A stretch of DNA of 18,026 bases from contig CAJTYO010000056.1 of NCBI GenBank assembly GCA_910584045.1, positions 1 to 18,026 on the forward strand. Direction: 5' to 3'. The DNA is from an uncultured Oscillospiraceae bacterium (GTDB lineage: Bacteria > Bacillota > Clostridia > Oscillospirales > Oscillospiraceae). The notes under the pieces are model-generated. The model ran no database searches. It had not been told where the DNA came from and saw only the letters and a list, made by a program, of their open reading frames with translations. A program made the position numbers and the translations under genes. Shown one piece after another: positions 1 through 6,911 of the stretch (positions within the stretch are counted from its first letter, which is position 1; each line of letters starts with the position of its first letter).

Positions 1-205
1 CAGGGGCCTTGTCCTCCTTGGGCTTCTCGCTGGGAGCAGCGGGGGCTTTGTCCTCCTTGGGCTTCTCGCCGGGGGTGGCAGGGGCCTTGTCCTCCTTAGG
101 CTTATCGCCGGGGGCGGTGAGGACTTTGTCCTCCTTGGGCTTCTCGCCGGGAGCGGCGGGGGCCTCGCCCTCATTGGGCTTATCGCCGGGGATGTCGGGG
201 GGGGC
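1..205. repeat. 39-bp tandem repeat array inside the ParB-like gene
   Basis: About five copies of a 39-bp unit start at 1, 40, 79, 118 and 157. The first four are close to identical, with differences mostly silent or conservative; the fifth is more diverged and passes into unique sequence. Each unit encodes 13 residues with the core PGEKPKEDK or PGDKPKEDK. There are no spacers, so this is a coding minisatellite and not a CRISPR. The array may continue beyond the left edge. Confidence 0.9.
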
Positions 206-589
206 ACCCTCCTTGGACTTGTCCTTTTCCGAGGTGGGGACAACCAGCTTACCGGGGATCGGTGCATCGGGATTCTTCTTGACGGCCTTGCGGTAGGCGA
301 TGGCCTCCTGCGTGGTCATCTTGTAGACATAAGCAGGGATGTCCGTCCTTTTTGCCAGTTCGCTGGCCCTGCGGCGGCGATAGCCGGACAAAAGCTGATA
401 TTCGCCATTGTCCTGCTGACGCAGGATAATAGGCTCTTTGATGCCGCTGCTCTCAATGCTGAGTACCATGCTCCCCAGCGTTTTGTCCTGGGGTTTCGGA
501 TTGAACACACCGGGGAGATCATGGATTTTGGACAGCGGTATCATCTGGGGCGGTGCCGTGGTCTGGGTTTTGCTGATGTCATTTGCCAT
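1..589 (-). CDS. ParB-like partition/nuclease-fold protein with repeat tail (partial, C-terminus off the left edge)
   Basis: About 196 residues are visible. The start is the ATG at 589-587, preceded by AGGAGG at a good distance. Residues about 15-105 form a ParB N-terminal domain: it opens with PLSKIHDLPGVFNPK and has the CTP-binding-type box written as SGYRRRRASELA, which matches the ParB GERRxRA motif with Tyr for Glu. A Lys/Pro/Glu-rich tail follows, made of 13-residue units of the type APGEKPKEDKAPA. No helix-turn-helix region is visible before the edge, so DNA binding by a C-terminal part cannot be judged. The gene follows repA on the same strand with two palindromes between them, which suggests a maintenance/partition module of the element. 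The ParB fold is fairly secure. Whether it is a true centromere-binding ParB or an accessory ParB-domain protein is open, and no ParA is in the window. Confidence 0.75.
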   Translation of the reverse strand, partial: MANDISKTQTTAPPQMIPLSKIHDLPGVFNPKPQDKTLGSMVLSIESSGIKEPIILRQQDNGEYQLLSGYRRRRASELAKRTDIPAYVYKMTTQEAIAYRKAVKKNPDAPIPGKLVVPTSEKDKSKEGAPPDIPGDKPNEGEAPAAPGEKPKEDKVLTAPGDKPKEDKAPATPGEKPKEDKAPAAPSEKPKEDKAP

Positions 590-617
590 TTAGATTCCTC
601 CTGATAAATATATTTGC

Positions 618-650
618 TAAAAATACGTCTCACGGTGAGACGTATTTTTA
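618..650. promoter_or_regulatory. Perfect 33-bp palindrome upstream of the ParB-like gene
   Basis: Two 16-bp arms are exact reverse complements around a single central base (634). The core reads GTCTCACGGTGAGAC, and the outer arms are A/T runs. It lies 28 bp upstream of the ParB-like start codon. A hairpin could form, but the centre leaves a one-base loop, which suits a dimeric protein operator better than an RNA stem. It shares the GTCTCA/TGAGAC core with the palindrome at 699-729. The core also resembles the chromosomal parS half-site (TTTCAC/GTGAAA) with one extra central base. A bidirectional terminator is an alternative because of the T run. Confidence 0.65.
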
Positions 651-698
651 ACACAAAATTGAATTTCCGCGCGCACATATTACGTGGACTTTCTTTCG

Positions 699-729
699 GA
701 TAATGCGTCTCAGCCTGAGACGCATTATC
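699..729. promoter_or_regulatory. Perfect 31-bp palindrome overlapping the repA stop codon
   Basis: Two 15-bp arms are exact reverse complements around base 714. The core is GCGTCTCAGCCTGAGACGC. It overlaps the last codons and stop of repA (TAA at 727-725). No T run follows on the minus strand, so an intrinsic terminator is unlikely. It repeats the GTCTCA/TGAGAC core of the palindrome at 618-650, with the two centres 80 bp apart. Its likely role is a binding site for an element-encoded protein (RepA, the ParB-like protein or an unseen regulator); this is inference. Confidence 0.65.
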
Positions 730-1666
730 TGAAATCGTGCCGTACAGCAGCGGTATAGTAAGGGCCTATCGTAACGGGTGCATTGTAAAGTGCCGTCAAC
801 AGATAGGCCCGGATGTTATTGATTTTTGTGGTGGTCTGCCGCAGGGAGTCTATGACGTACCTGATATGTTCGCTGTCAAGCTGGCAGAAACGCCGCCTGA
901 CAGCATCCATGGGTAAGACTTCACCGCCAATCCGCATGGTAGAGGCGGCGCTACTTAACACGTCTACAATCAGTTCCAAAAGGCTCTCCACATCGTCGTA
1001 GGGAAGTTCCTGCCGCAGATGCTCGTATTCGATACTCTCTTTGACTTCTTCTCTCACTTCGTATCGATCAATCCCCGTCTGCCGCTCACTGGGGGCTGAG
1101 GGATAGATGGATGGATCAGGCTGAATAAAATCAATTTGATTTCTTTTAGTATGATTAGGGTCGCTTTCTCCGACTTCTGCACATCGGAAATCTCGACTTC
1201 TTGAGATCGGAAAAGCCGACTTCTGCATGTCGGAAAACTCGACTGCTGGAGATGGCTCAGGAGGCCCTGGCTTCTGTTTTGATTTAGGCGGCAGTTCTTG
1301 TGTGGTAAAACGCTTGACATAGATACGGGTGGGTTTGCCTTGGCCCTGCTTGATCCGCTCAATCAGGCCCACGCCCTTACCAGTATCCAACTCGGCCAAT
1401 AACTTCATGGCCTTATCTCGTCCGCAGTTTAGGCAGCTACATATCTCGTCCACGGTGTAATAAATGTAGACACGTCCGGTATCATCGTACCACTCGTTTT
1501 TGATGGACAGACTCATACGGTCAAGCAGCATCCCGTAGAGAAGTTTGGAGTCCGTAGACAGGTGCTTAAATCGGGGGTGGGTGATAAGCTGGCAGGGGAT
1601 GCGGAAGTAGGAAAACTGCATCGCCTCATCACCGTAGAAATAGTTGGATAATTTCATATCCGGCAT
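725..1666 (-). CDS. repA: Replication initiator protein A (RepA_N N-terminus, DUF6017-type C-terminus)
   Basis: 313 residues. The start is the ATG at 1666, with AGGAGG (1675-1680) 8 bases upstream; an inner Met at residue 4 is the alternative. Residues about 4-125 match the RepA_N domain of theta-type plasmids and Tn1549-like elements: a YFYGDEAMQFSYFRIP opening, then the TDSKLLYGMLLDRMSLS and winged-helix GRVYIYYTVDEICSCLNC region. A low-complexity middle (about 130-200) has repeated FPISRSRDF-like and SDPNHTKRNQ-like stretches, which vary widely in this family. The last 100 residues (ending NNIRAYLLTALYNAP...) are the DUF6017-type domain that usually accompanies it. The protein should bind the element's origin and allow replication of its circular form. 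It is the outermost gene of the element and is upstream of the ParB-like gene in the same direction. Confidence 0.88.
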   Translation of the reverse strand: MPDMKLSNYFYGDEAMQFSYFRIPCQLITHPRFKHLSTDSKLLYGMLLDRMSLSIKNEWYDDTGRVYIYYTVDEICSCLNCGRDKAMKLLAELDTGKGVGLIERIKQGQGKPTRIYVKRFTTQELPPKSKQKPGPPEPSPAVEFSDMQKSAFPISRSRDFRCAEVGESDPNHTKRNQIDFIQPDPSIYPSAPSERQTGIDRYEVREEVKESIEYEHLRQELPYDDVESLLELIVDVLSSAASTMRIGGEVLPMDAVRRRFCQLDSEHIRYVIDSLRQTTTKINNIRAYLLTALYNAPVTIGPYYTAAVRHDFR

Positions 1667-1689
1667 AGCCGCTGCCTCCTTCTGGGCAT

Positions 1690-1723
1690 GAAAAAAACAC
1701 GATTTGACAATCGTGTTTTTTTC
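1690..1723. terminator. Strong AT-rich hairpin in front of repA (terminator or attenuator)
   Basis: A 15-bp perfect stem (G plus seven A, then CACGATT, against its complement) encloses a 4-base loop at 1705-1708. The A/T runs make it a terminator in either direction. On the minus strand it ends only 9 bases before the repA ribosome site, so it lies in the repA leader. It could terminate transcription coming from the host side or attenuate repA expression. Confidence 0.7.
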
Positions 1724-1758
1724 AAAATATTATCAGCTTGTCCAATAGAATATTTGAC

Positions 1759-1779
1759 ATACTCCAACAAAAGGAGTAT
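1759..1779. repeat. Small inverted repeat near the element end
   Basis: ATACTCC and GGAGTAT face each other across 7 bases. It lies in the AT-rich, gene-free stretch 1724-1854 between the repA leader and the GH18 fragment. The same stretch has a repeated TTTGCAAG word at about 1799-1806 and 1813-1821 next to CCCT/AGGG, which could be recombinase or regulatory arms. Only the inverted repeat itself is certain; its role is unknown. Confidence 0.45.
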
Positions 1780-1854
1780 TGTGAATTGTAGATATTGTTT
1801 TGCAAGCCCTCTGTTTGCAAGGGGTTCAGCGTGTGTGCTAATTATCTCCATCCA

Positions 1855-2298
1855 TATGAGTGGGGCTACACCGCGGGGCCCCCCATGGCGGTGGCCCCGC
1901 TGCCGAACGTGCGGGAGGTGCTGGACTATGCCGTCACGGAGATTCCCCGGGAAAAAATCTATCTGGGCATTCCCAACTACGGCTATGACTGGCCCCTTCC
2001 CTTCCGGCAGGGGGAGACCCGCGCCCGGTCCATCTCCAATCAGGAGGCGGTGGAGATGGCCGTCCGGTTCGGCGCGGACATTCACTTCGACGAAACCGCC
2101 CAGTCCCCCTGGTTCAACTATACCGGTCCAGGCGGCACGCCCCATGTGGTTTGGTTTGAGGATGCCCGCAGTATGTCCGCCAAGCTGGCGCTGATCCGGG
2201 AATACGGCCTGTACGGTGCGGGCTACTGGAATCTGATGCGCCCCTACCCCCAGGGCTGGGCCGTCCTGAACGCCCTGTATCAAATAGCGGAGACGTGA
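1855..2298 (+). pseudogene. C-terminal fragment of a SleL/YaaH-like GH18 peptidoglycan hydrolase
   Basis: Recognisable homology begins at YEWGYTAGPPMAVAPL and continues through NVREVLDYAV, the IYLGIPNYGYDWPLPF strand, the SNQEAVEMAVRFGA region and the final GAGYWNLMRPYPQGW barrel strand, to TGA at 2296-2298. This is the last third of the GH18 domain of spore cortex N-acetylglucosaminidases of the SleL/YaaH type. The LysM repeats and the catalytic DxxDxDxE strand that should precede it are absent. Upstream, in frame, there are only AT-rich codons with no homology and no ribosome site. The remaining 148 residues cannot be a working glycosidase. The simplest reading is disruption by the mobile element at about 1854, with the 5' half far to the left. 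Family call good, sleL orthology unproven. Confidence 0.78.
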
Positions 2299-2309
2299 CG
2301 CCGCCGCAG

Positions 2310-2346
2310 ACAAATCCCCCCGAGCTTTAAGCTCGGGGGGATTTGT
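2310..2346. terminator. Intrinsic terminator after the GH18 fragment
   Basis: A perfect inverted repeat of 18 bp per arm is centred on 2328, with a CCCCCCGAGCTT core and AAAT/ATTT ends. It starts 12 bases after the GH18 stop. It remains at the original 3' end of the host gene. Confidence 0.85.
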
Positions 2347-2485
2347 TAGAAAAGAGAGAGGGAGAAAAGAGAGAATTTCTTTGGGACAACGCCATCATAA
2401 TATACCCGGGCACAAAAGTCAACTGCCGCTGCCGACAATTCACGAAATGTTCACAGGAGGTTCAAAAACCATTCAAAAACCCCGC

Positions 2486-2514
2486 TTGACGTTTGTAAAT
2501 ATTCGGCGTATAGT
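2486..2514 (+). promoter_or_regulatory. Promoter of the marR-ABC operon
   Basis: TTGACG (2486-2491), a 17-base spacer, then TATAGT (2509-2514): close to the vegetative sigma consensus. The -10 box is the left edge of the inverted repeat at 2509-2545. The preceding stretch 2347-2485 holds no gene that I can see. Confidence 0.8.
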
Positions 2515-2545
2515 TAGTATGCTTATTTTTAGCACACTAACTATA
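2509..2545. promoter_or_regulatory. Probable MarR operator overlapping the -10 box
   Basis: TATAGTTAGTATGCT and AGCACACTAACTATA are inverted repeats with one mismatch, separated by a short AT spacer and centred on 2527. The position, from the -10 box through the transcription start, fits autorepression by the MarR protein encoded 24 bases downstream. Confidence 0.75.
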
Positions 2546-2568
2546 TGAAAAAGAAAGGAGAGGTCCCT

Positions 2569-3039
2569 GTGAATGACGAGCCGGATCTGGGCCGTATGAT
2601 CGGCTACTGCGCCCACCTGGGGATGCGGTATAACGACCGCCAGCTGCGGCGGGCCGGGTATGACGTGACCCCGGTGCAGTCCCATGTGCTGCTGTATCTG
2701 TCCTGCCTCGGCAGCGACCGGGAGGCAAACCAGCGAGATCTGGAGCGGGAGCTCCACTTGAAGCCCTCCACCGTCAACGGCATTGTTGGACGGCTGGAGG
2801 AAAAGGGCTATATCTCCCGCCGCGCCAGCCCCGCGGACGGCCGCTGCCGTCTGGTTACGCTGACGGAAGCCGGGCAGAAAAAGGCGAATGCCTTCCGCGC
2901 TGTTCTGACGGATGCGGACCGGCGCTTTTCCTTCGGCCTGACGGCGGAGGAAGAGGCGCTTCTGCGCTCTCTGCTCTCCCGCGTGATCGCAAATCTGGAG
3001 AGCGAGGTAAATAAAGGAAACGAGGTAGACCAAGCATGA
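2569..3039 (+). CDS. MarR-family transcriptional regulator
   Basis: 156 residues from a GTG start at 2569, chosen because AAAGGAGAGG (2554-2563) lies at proper distance before it. The in-frame ATG at 2545 would place the ribosome site inside the gene and sits in the operator. The winged helix is clear: QRDLERELHLKPSTVNGIVGRLEEKGYI (recognition helix region, about residues 53-82), followed by the wing SPADGRCRLVTLTEAGQK. It probably represses its own promoter through the inverted repeat at 2509-2545 and releases it on binding a small ligand. Its stop overlaps the first ABC gene (ATGA), so it is translationally coupled to the exporter it is expected to control. The ligand cannot be told from sequence. 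Confidence 0.9.
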   Translation: MNDEPDLGRMIGYCAHLGMRYNDRQLRRAGYDVTPVQSHVLLYLSCLGSDREANQRDLERELHLKPSTVNGIVGRLEEKGYISRRASPADGRCRLVTLTEAGQKKANAFRAVLTDADRRFSFGLTAEEEALLRSLLSRVIANLESEVNKGNEVDQA

Positions 3040-4772
3040 TCAAAAAACTCTGGCCATACACGCGGGGGTATCGGAGGTGGATACTCTTCGGCGTACTCTG
3101 CTCCGCCAGTGAGGCGGTGTTCGAGCTGCTGCTCCCCCTGGTGATGGCGGACATTGTGGACACGGGCATCCCCGCCGGGGATATGCCCTATATTCTGCGG
3201 CGGGGAGCGCTGATGGTGCTCATGGCCCTCATATCTATGTCCTTGGGCATCGGCTCGGCCTTTTTATCTTCCCGGGCGGGCCTGGGCTTTGGAGCCAATC
3301 TGCGCCGGGCCCAGTATGAGCATATCCAGGACTTCTCCTTCCGCAATATTGAGAAATTCTCCACCGCCTCCCTGGTTACCCGCCTGACCAACGACTGCAA
3401 CATGCTCCAGATGTCGCTGATTATGGGGATGCGCCTGCTGATCCGTGCGCCGGTGATGCTGGTCTCCGCCCTTGTGCTGGCTGTTTCCATCAGCCTGAAG
3501 CTCTCCCGGGTGTTCCTGGTGGCCCTGCCGCTGCTGCTGGTGCTGATTATCCTGATTGTCAAGCACGTCAGCCCCATGTTCGGCAAGCTCCAGGAGCGCA
3601 CCGACGACGTCAACCTGACGGTGCAGGAGAACCTGTCCGCCATCCGGGTGGTAAAATCCTTTGTTCGGGAGGACTGCGAGGAGAAGAAGTTCCAGTCCCG
3701 CAACGACGCGCTGCGGGATATATCGGAGAAGGCCTTCGGCTTCGTGGTGATGAACATGCCCGTTATGATGCTCATCACCTACGGCGCCATCATCGCTGTC
3801 ATGTGGTACGGCGCGCCCCTGGTCCAGGCCGGGGAGCTGGAGGTGGGACTGCTGTCCACCTTCTTCACCTACATCACTCAGGTGCTGATAAGTCTGATGA
3901 TGGTGTCCATGATTATGATGATGCTGACCCGTGCCATCGCCTGCGGCAAGCGGATCATTGAAGTACTCGACGAGGTCCCGGACATCTCCGATGGGGCTGC
4001 CGCGCCGGATCTGGCGGTGTCCAACGGCTCTGTTGATTTCGACCACGTGTATTTCAAGTATAACGACGGCGCGGAAAAGTGGAATCTCCTCGACATCAGC
4101 CTCCACATTCCCAGCGGGGCCACGGTGGGAATCATCGGCTCCACCGGATCTGCCAAGTCCACATTGGTGCAGCTGATCCCCCGACTCTACGAGGCCCAGG
4201 AGGGCACGGTCCGTGTGGGCGGCAGGCCGGTCCAGGACTACACCATGGAGCATCTGCGGGACGCGGTGAGCATGGTCCTGCAAAAGAACACCCTGTTTTC
4301 CGGCACCATCCGGGAAAATCTGCTGTGGGGCGACGAGAAGGCCTCGGACGCGGACATAGAGGCCGCCTGCGAGGCCGCCTGCGCCGCCGAGTTCATCCAC
4401 AAGATGCCCGACGGCTACGACACCGACCTGGGCCAGGGGGGCGTGAACGTCTCCGGCGGACAGAAACAGCGGCTGTGCATCGCCCGGGCCATCCTGAAAA
4501 AGCCCAAGGTGCTGATTCTGGACGACAGCACCAGCGCGGTGGACACCGCCACAGACGCCAAGATCCGCGCGGCCTTCCGGACCCAGCTGCCGGACACCAC
4601 CAAGATCATCATTGCCCAGCGGATCATCTCCGTCATGGACGCGGACCTGATCGTGGTCATGGACGACGGCCGGATTGCGGATGTGGGCACACACGAGGAA
4701 TTGATGAAAACCAGCGAAATTTACCGGGACGTCTACCAGTCCCAGCAGGAGGGGGCGAGCATCGATGGCTGA
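3036..4772 (+). CDS. ABC exporter half-transporter with degenerate catalytic site
   Basis: 578 residues. An N-terminal membrane domain (about 12-310, with hydrophobic helices near 16-40, 55-78, 136-175, 236-262 and 272-300) precedes a nucleotide-binding domain (about 330-570). Motifs: Walker A GSTGSAKS (368-375), signature VSGGQ (472-476), Walker B LILDD (493-497) with Asp in place of the catalytic Glu, and Gln528 (IIAQR) in place of the switch His. These changes mark the non-catalytic partner of heterodimeric exporters such as LmrCD or TM287/288. It overlaps marR by 4 bp and the next half-transporter by 8 bp. The expected job is export of amphipathic drugs or peptides across the membrane together with the neighbour; the substrate is not readable. 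Confidence 0.93.
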   Translation: MIKKLWPYTRGYRRWILFGVLCSASEAVFELLLPLVMADIVDTGIPAGDMPYILRRGALMVLMALISMSLGIGSAFLSSRAGLGFGANLRRAQYEHIQDFSFRNIEKFSTASLVTRLTNDCNMLQMSLIMGMRLLIRAPVMLVSALVLAVSISLKLSRVFLVALPLLLVLIILIVKHVSPMFGKLQERTDDVNLTVQENLSAIRVVKSFVREDCEEKKFQSRNDALRDISEKAFGFVVMNMPVMMLITYGAIIAVMWYGAPLVQAGELEVGLLSTFFTYITQVLISLMMVSMIMMMLTRAIACGKRIIEVLDEVPDISDGAAAPDLAVSNGSVDFDHVYFKYNDGAEKWNLLDISLHIPSGATVGIIGSTGSAKSTLVQLIPRLYEAQEGTVRVGGRPVQDYTMEHLRDAVSMVLQKNTLFSGTIRENLLWGDEKASDADIEAACEAACAAEFIHKMPDGYDTDLGQGGVNVSGGQKQRLCIARAILKKPKVLILDDSTSAVDTATDAKIRAAFRTQLPDTTKIIIAQRIISVMDADLIVVMDDGRIADVGTHEELMKTSEIYRDVYQSQQEGASIDG

Positions 4773-6648
4773 AATGAGAAGAGGGGGGCCCCACGGCCCC
4801 GGCGGACCCAGGGGCGGCTTCCAAAAGCCCAAGGATATGCGGAAGACTATCGGGCGGCTCATGGGCTACATCGGCCGGTCCAAGTGGCTGCTGGCGGTGG
4901 TGGCGGTGTGTCTAGTGCTCAACACAGTCTGCTCCATCGGCGGCTCCTACATGCTCCGGCCGCTGATTGACGAGTGCATCGTGCCTGGCGACTACCCCAG
5001 GCTGATCCGGACGCTGGCGCTGATGGCGGTCATCTATATCTGCGCGGCCCTGCTCAGCTACGGCTACTCCCGCATCATGGTCCATGTGGCCCAGACGGCC
5101 ACCCATGCCATCCGCCGGGATCTGTTCTCCAGGATGCAGACCCTGCCCCTGGCATACTTTGACACCCACACCCACGGCGAGCTCATGAGCCGTTACACCA
5201 ACGATATTGATACCCTCACCGAAATTCTGCAAAACGGCATGATCGCTCTGATCTCCGGCGTACTGACCTTCGCGGGCGTTGTGGCGATGATGCTGTACCT
5301 CAGCCCGCTGCTGTTTCTGGTGACGGTCTTCTCCCTGGGGCTGATGCTGGCGGTAATCATGACCGTGGGCAAGCGTTCCCGCCGGTACTTCATGGCCCAG
5401 CAGAAGGACCTGGGGGAGATCAACGGCTATATTGAGGAGATGATCGAGGGGCAGAAGGTCATCAAGGTCTTCAACCACGAGGGCAAGGCGAAGGAGGGCT
5501 TCAGCCAGCGCAACGAGCGCTACCGCCGGAGCGCCACCAGCGCCCAGTCCTTCGCCGGCGCCATGATGCCCGCCATGGGCAACATCAGCCATATCAATTA
5601 CGCCCTGACCTGCTGCGTGGGCGCGCTGCTGTCCATCGCCGTGGGACTGGACCTGGGAGCCCTGGTGGTCTATCTCCAGTACACCCGGCAGGTCAGCCAG
5701 CCCATCAGCCAGGTCAGCCAGCAGGTGAACAATATCCTGGCCGCCATCGCCGGCGCGGAGCGCGTCTTCGAGGTCATGGACACCGCGCCGGAGGTGGACG
5801 AGGGCAAGGTGACCTTGGTCCACGTCAGCCGAACCGCCGGCGGTGCGCTGGCCGAGGCCGAGGGCCGGAGCGACGGTTGGGCCTGGAAGAAGCCGGACGG
5901 CACGCTGACGCCCCTGATGGGCGATGTACGCTTCAAGGACGTTGTGTTCAGTTATGTGCCGGAGAAGACCATTCTTCACGGGATTTCCCTCTACGCCAAG
6001 CCGGGTCAGAAGATCGCCTTCGTGGGCTCCACCGGCGCGGGAAAGACCACCATCACAAACCTGATCAACCGCTTTTACGAGATCGACAGCGGCCTAATCA
6101 CCTACGACGGTATAGACATCCGGGATATCCGAAAGGACAGCCTGCGCCGCTCCCTGGGTATCGTGCTTCAGGACACGCACCTCTTCACCGGCACCATCGC
6201 CGACAACATCCGCTATGGAAAGCTGGATGCCACCGATGAGGAGGTCCGTGCGGCGGCCAAGCTGGCCAACGCGGACACCTTCATCAGCCACCTGCCCAAG
6301 GGCTATGACACCTGGATTACCGGCGACGGCGGCAGCCTCAGCCAGGGGGAGCGGCAGCTGCTGGCCATCGCCCGTGCAGCCGTGGCGGACCCGCCGGTGC
6401 TGATTCTGGATGAGGCCACCAGCTCCATCGACACCCGGACGGAGCGCCTGATTGAGCGGGGCATGGACCAGCTGATGGCAGATCGGACCGTGTTCGTCAT
6501 CGCCCACCGCCTGTCCACCGTTCGCAACGCCCGGGCCATCATCGTCCTGGAGCAGGGAGAAATCATTGAGCGGGGCGACCACGACGACCTCATCGCCCAG
6601 GGCGGAAAGTACTACCAGCTGTACACCGGTCAGGCCGAGCTGAGTTGA
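4765..6648 (+). CDS. ABC exporter half-transporter, catalytic partner
   Basis: 627 residues. A Gly/Pro/Arg-rich N-terminal extension (1-25) leads into a membrane domain (about 38-335). A polar insertion (about 345-385, rich in Gly and Ala) comes before the nucleotide-binding domain (388-625). Motifs are canonical: Walker A GSTGAGKT (421-428), signature LSQGE (525-529), Walker B LILDE (546-550) with the catalytic Glu, and switch His581 (IAHRLS). It therefore supplies the consensus ATPase site opposite the degenerate one of the preceding gene. The insertion before the domain is usual for the LmrD-like partner. The ATG at 4765 lies inside the end of the upstream gene, so translation is coupled. 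No clear terminator follows in the 100 bases before rubredoxin. Confidence 0.93.
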   Translation: MAEMRRGGPHGPGGPRGGFQKPKDMRKTIGRLMGYIGRSKWLLAVVAVCLVLNTVCSIGGSYMLRPLIDECIVPGDYPRLIRTLALMAVIYICAALLSYGYSRIMVHVAQTATHAIRRDLFSRMQTLPLAYFDTHTHGELMSRYTNDIDTLTEILQNGMIALISGVLTFAGVVAMMLYLSPLLFLVTVFSLGLMLAVIMTVGKRSRRYFMAQQKDLGEINGYIEEMIEGQKVIKVFNHEGKAKEGFSQRNERYRRSATSAQSFAGAMMPAMGNISHINYALTCCVGALLSIAVGLDLGALVVYLQYTRQVSQPISQVSQQVNNILAAIAGAERVFEVMDTAPEVDEGKVTLVHVSRTAGGALAEAEGRSDGWAWKKPDGTLTPLMGDVRFKDVVFSYVPEKTILHGISLYAKPGQKIAFVGSTGAGKTTITNLINRFYEIDSGLITYDGIDIRDIRKDSLRRSLGIVLQDTHLFTGTIADNIRYGKLDATDEEVRAAAKLANADTFISHLPKGYDTWITGDGGSLSQGERQLLAIARAAVADPPVLILDEATSSIDTRTERLIERGMDQLMADRTVFVIAHRLSTVRNARAIIVLEQGEIIERGDHDDLIAQGGKYYQLYTGQAELS

Positions 6649-6698
6649 TCTTTTTCAAATGTGTAGGAATTGCAACAGCTTATTTAGAGAAAACTGGG

Positions 6699-6704
6699 TA
6701 TACT
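6699..6704 (+). promoter_or_regulatory. Possible -10 box for rubredoxin
   Basis: TATACT lies 47 bases before the rubredoxin start. No good -35 is found at 16-18 bases; TTGCAA at 6670-6675 is 23 bases away, too far. A promoter is likely here because rubredoxin is separated from the exporter by about 100 AT-rich bases, but the evidence is only the -10 match. Confidence 0.35.
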
Positions 6705-6750
6705 AAGAACAGCATAAGAGATTTTTGCACATCAGAAAGGAGCATGCATT

Positions 6751-6906
6751 ATGAAATACGTCTGTGATGTCTGCGGATACGAGTACGACGAGGCCCTGGG
6801 TGATCCCGACCACGGCATCGCCCCCGGCACCAAGTGGGCGGACCTCCCCGAAAACTTCGAGTGCCCCCTGTGCGGTGTGGGCAAGGATCAGTTCTCCGCT
6901 GCGTAA
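6751..6906 (+). CDS. Rubredoxin
   Basis: 51 residues, read directly from the sequence. The ATG at 6751 has AGAAAGGAG 8 to 16 bases upstream. It begins MKYVCDVCGYEYDEALGDPD and has the two iron-binding knuckles CxxCG (residues 5-9) and CPLCG (38-42), with the usual APGTKWADLPENFECP between them and KDQF close to the end. Length and motif order are those of classical one-iron rubredoxins, small cytoplasmic electron carriers used in anaerobes for oxygen and peroxide detoxification or other redox reactions. It is a single gene with its own terminator and no obvious partner next to it. Confidence 0.96.
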   Translation: MKYVCDVCGYEYDEALGDPDHGIAPGTKWADLPENFECPLCGVGKDQFSAA

Positions 6907-6911
6907 ATGCG

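Larger units (their letters stand above)
1..1854. mobile_element. End of an integrative/conjugative element (Tn1549-like replication/partition module)
   Basis: The segment holds a RepA_N/DUF6017 replication initiator and a ParB-like gene, both reading leftwards. This pair commonly marks the end opposite the integrase in Tn1549-type conjugative elements of Clostridia (family knowledge). Base composition is visibly richer in A+T in 1690-1850 and changes abruptly to the GC-rich host style at about 1855, exactly where homology to a GH18 gene begins in mid-domain. The outer limit is therefore placed near 1854 by inference; I could not identify a direct repeat or a defined att core. The rest of the element, and presumably the other half of the GH18 gene, lies beyond the left edge. 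Confidence 0.65.

Noticed and set aside
1..205. Possible CRISPR array
   Set aside because: Units of 39 bp follow each other without spacers and keep the reading frame of a minus-strand protein.
9..296. Plus-strand ORF with SLGFSPGAAGA-like repeats
   Set aside because: It is the antisense of the tandem repeats in the ParB-like gene. It has no ribosome site and its repeat character comes from the coding repeats on the other strand.
699..729. Palindrome as the intrinsic terminator of repA
   Set aside because: No T run follows on the minus strand, and the one-base centre and shared core with the second palindrome fit a protein site better.
2545..2568. ATG start for the MarR gene
   Set aside because: The AAAGGAG ribosome site would lie inside the coding region; the GTG at 2569 is correctly spaced.
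3264..4862. 532-residue minus-strand ORF opposite the first ABC gene
   Set aside because: It is a GC-rich shadow frame of a clear ABC transporter, with His/Asp/Gly-rich low-complexity translation and no ribosome site.
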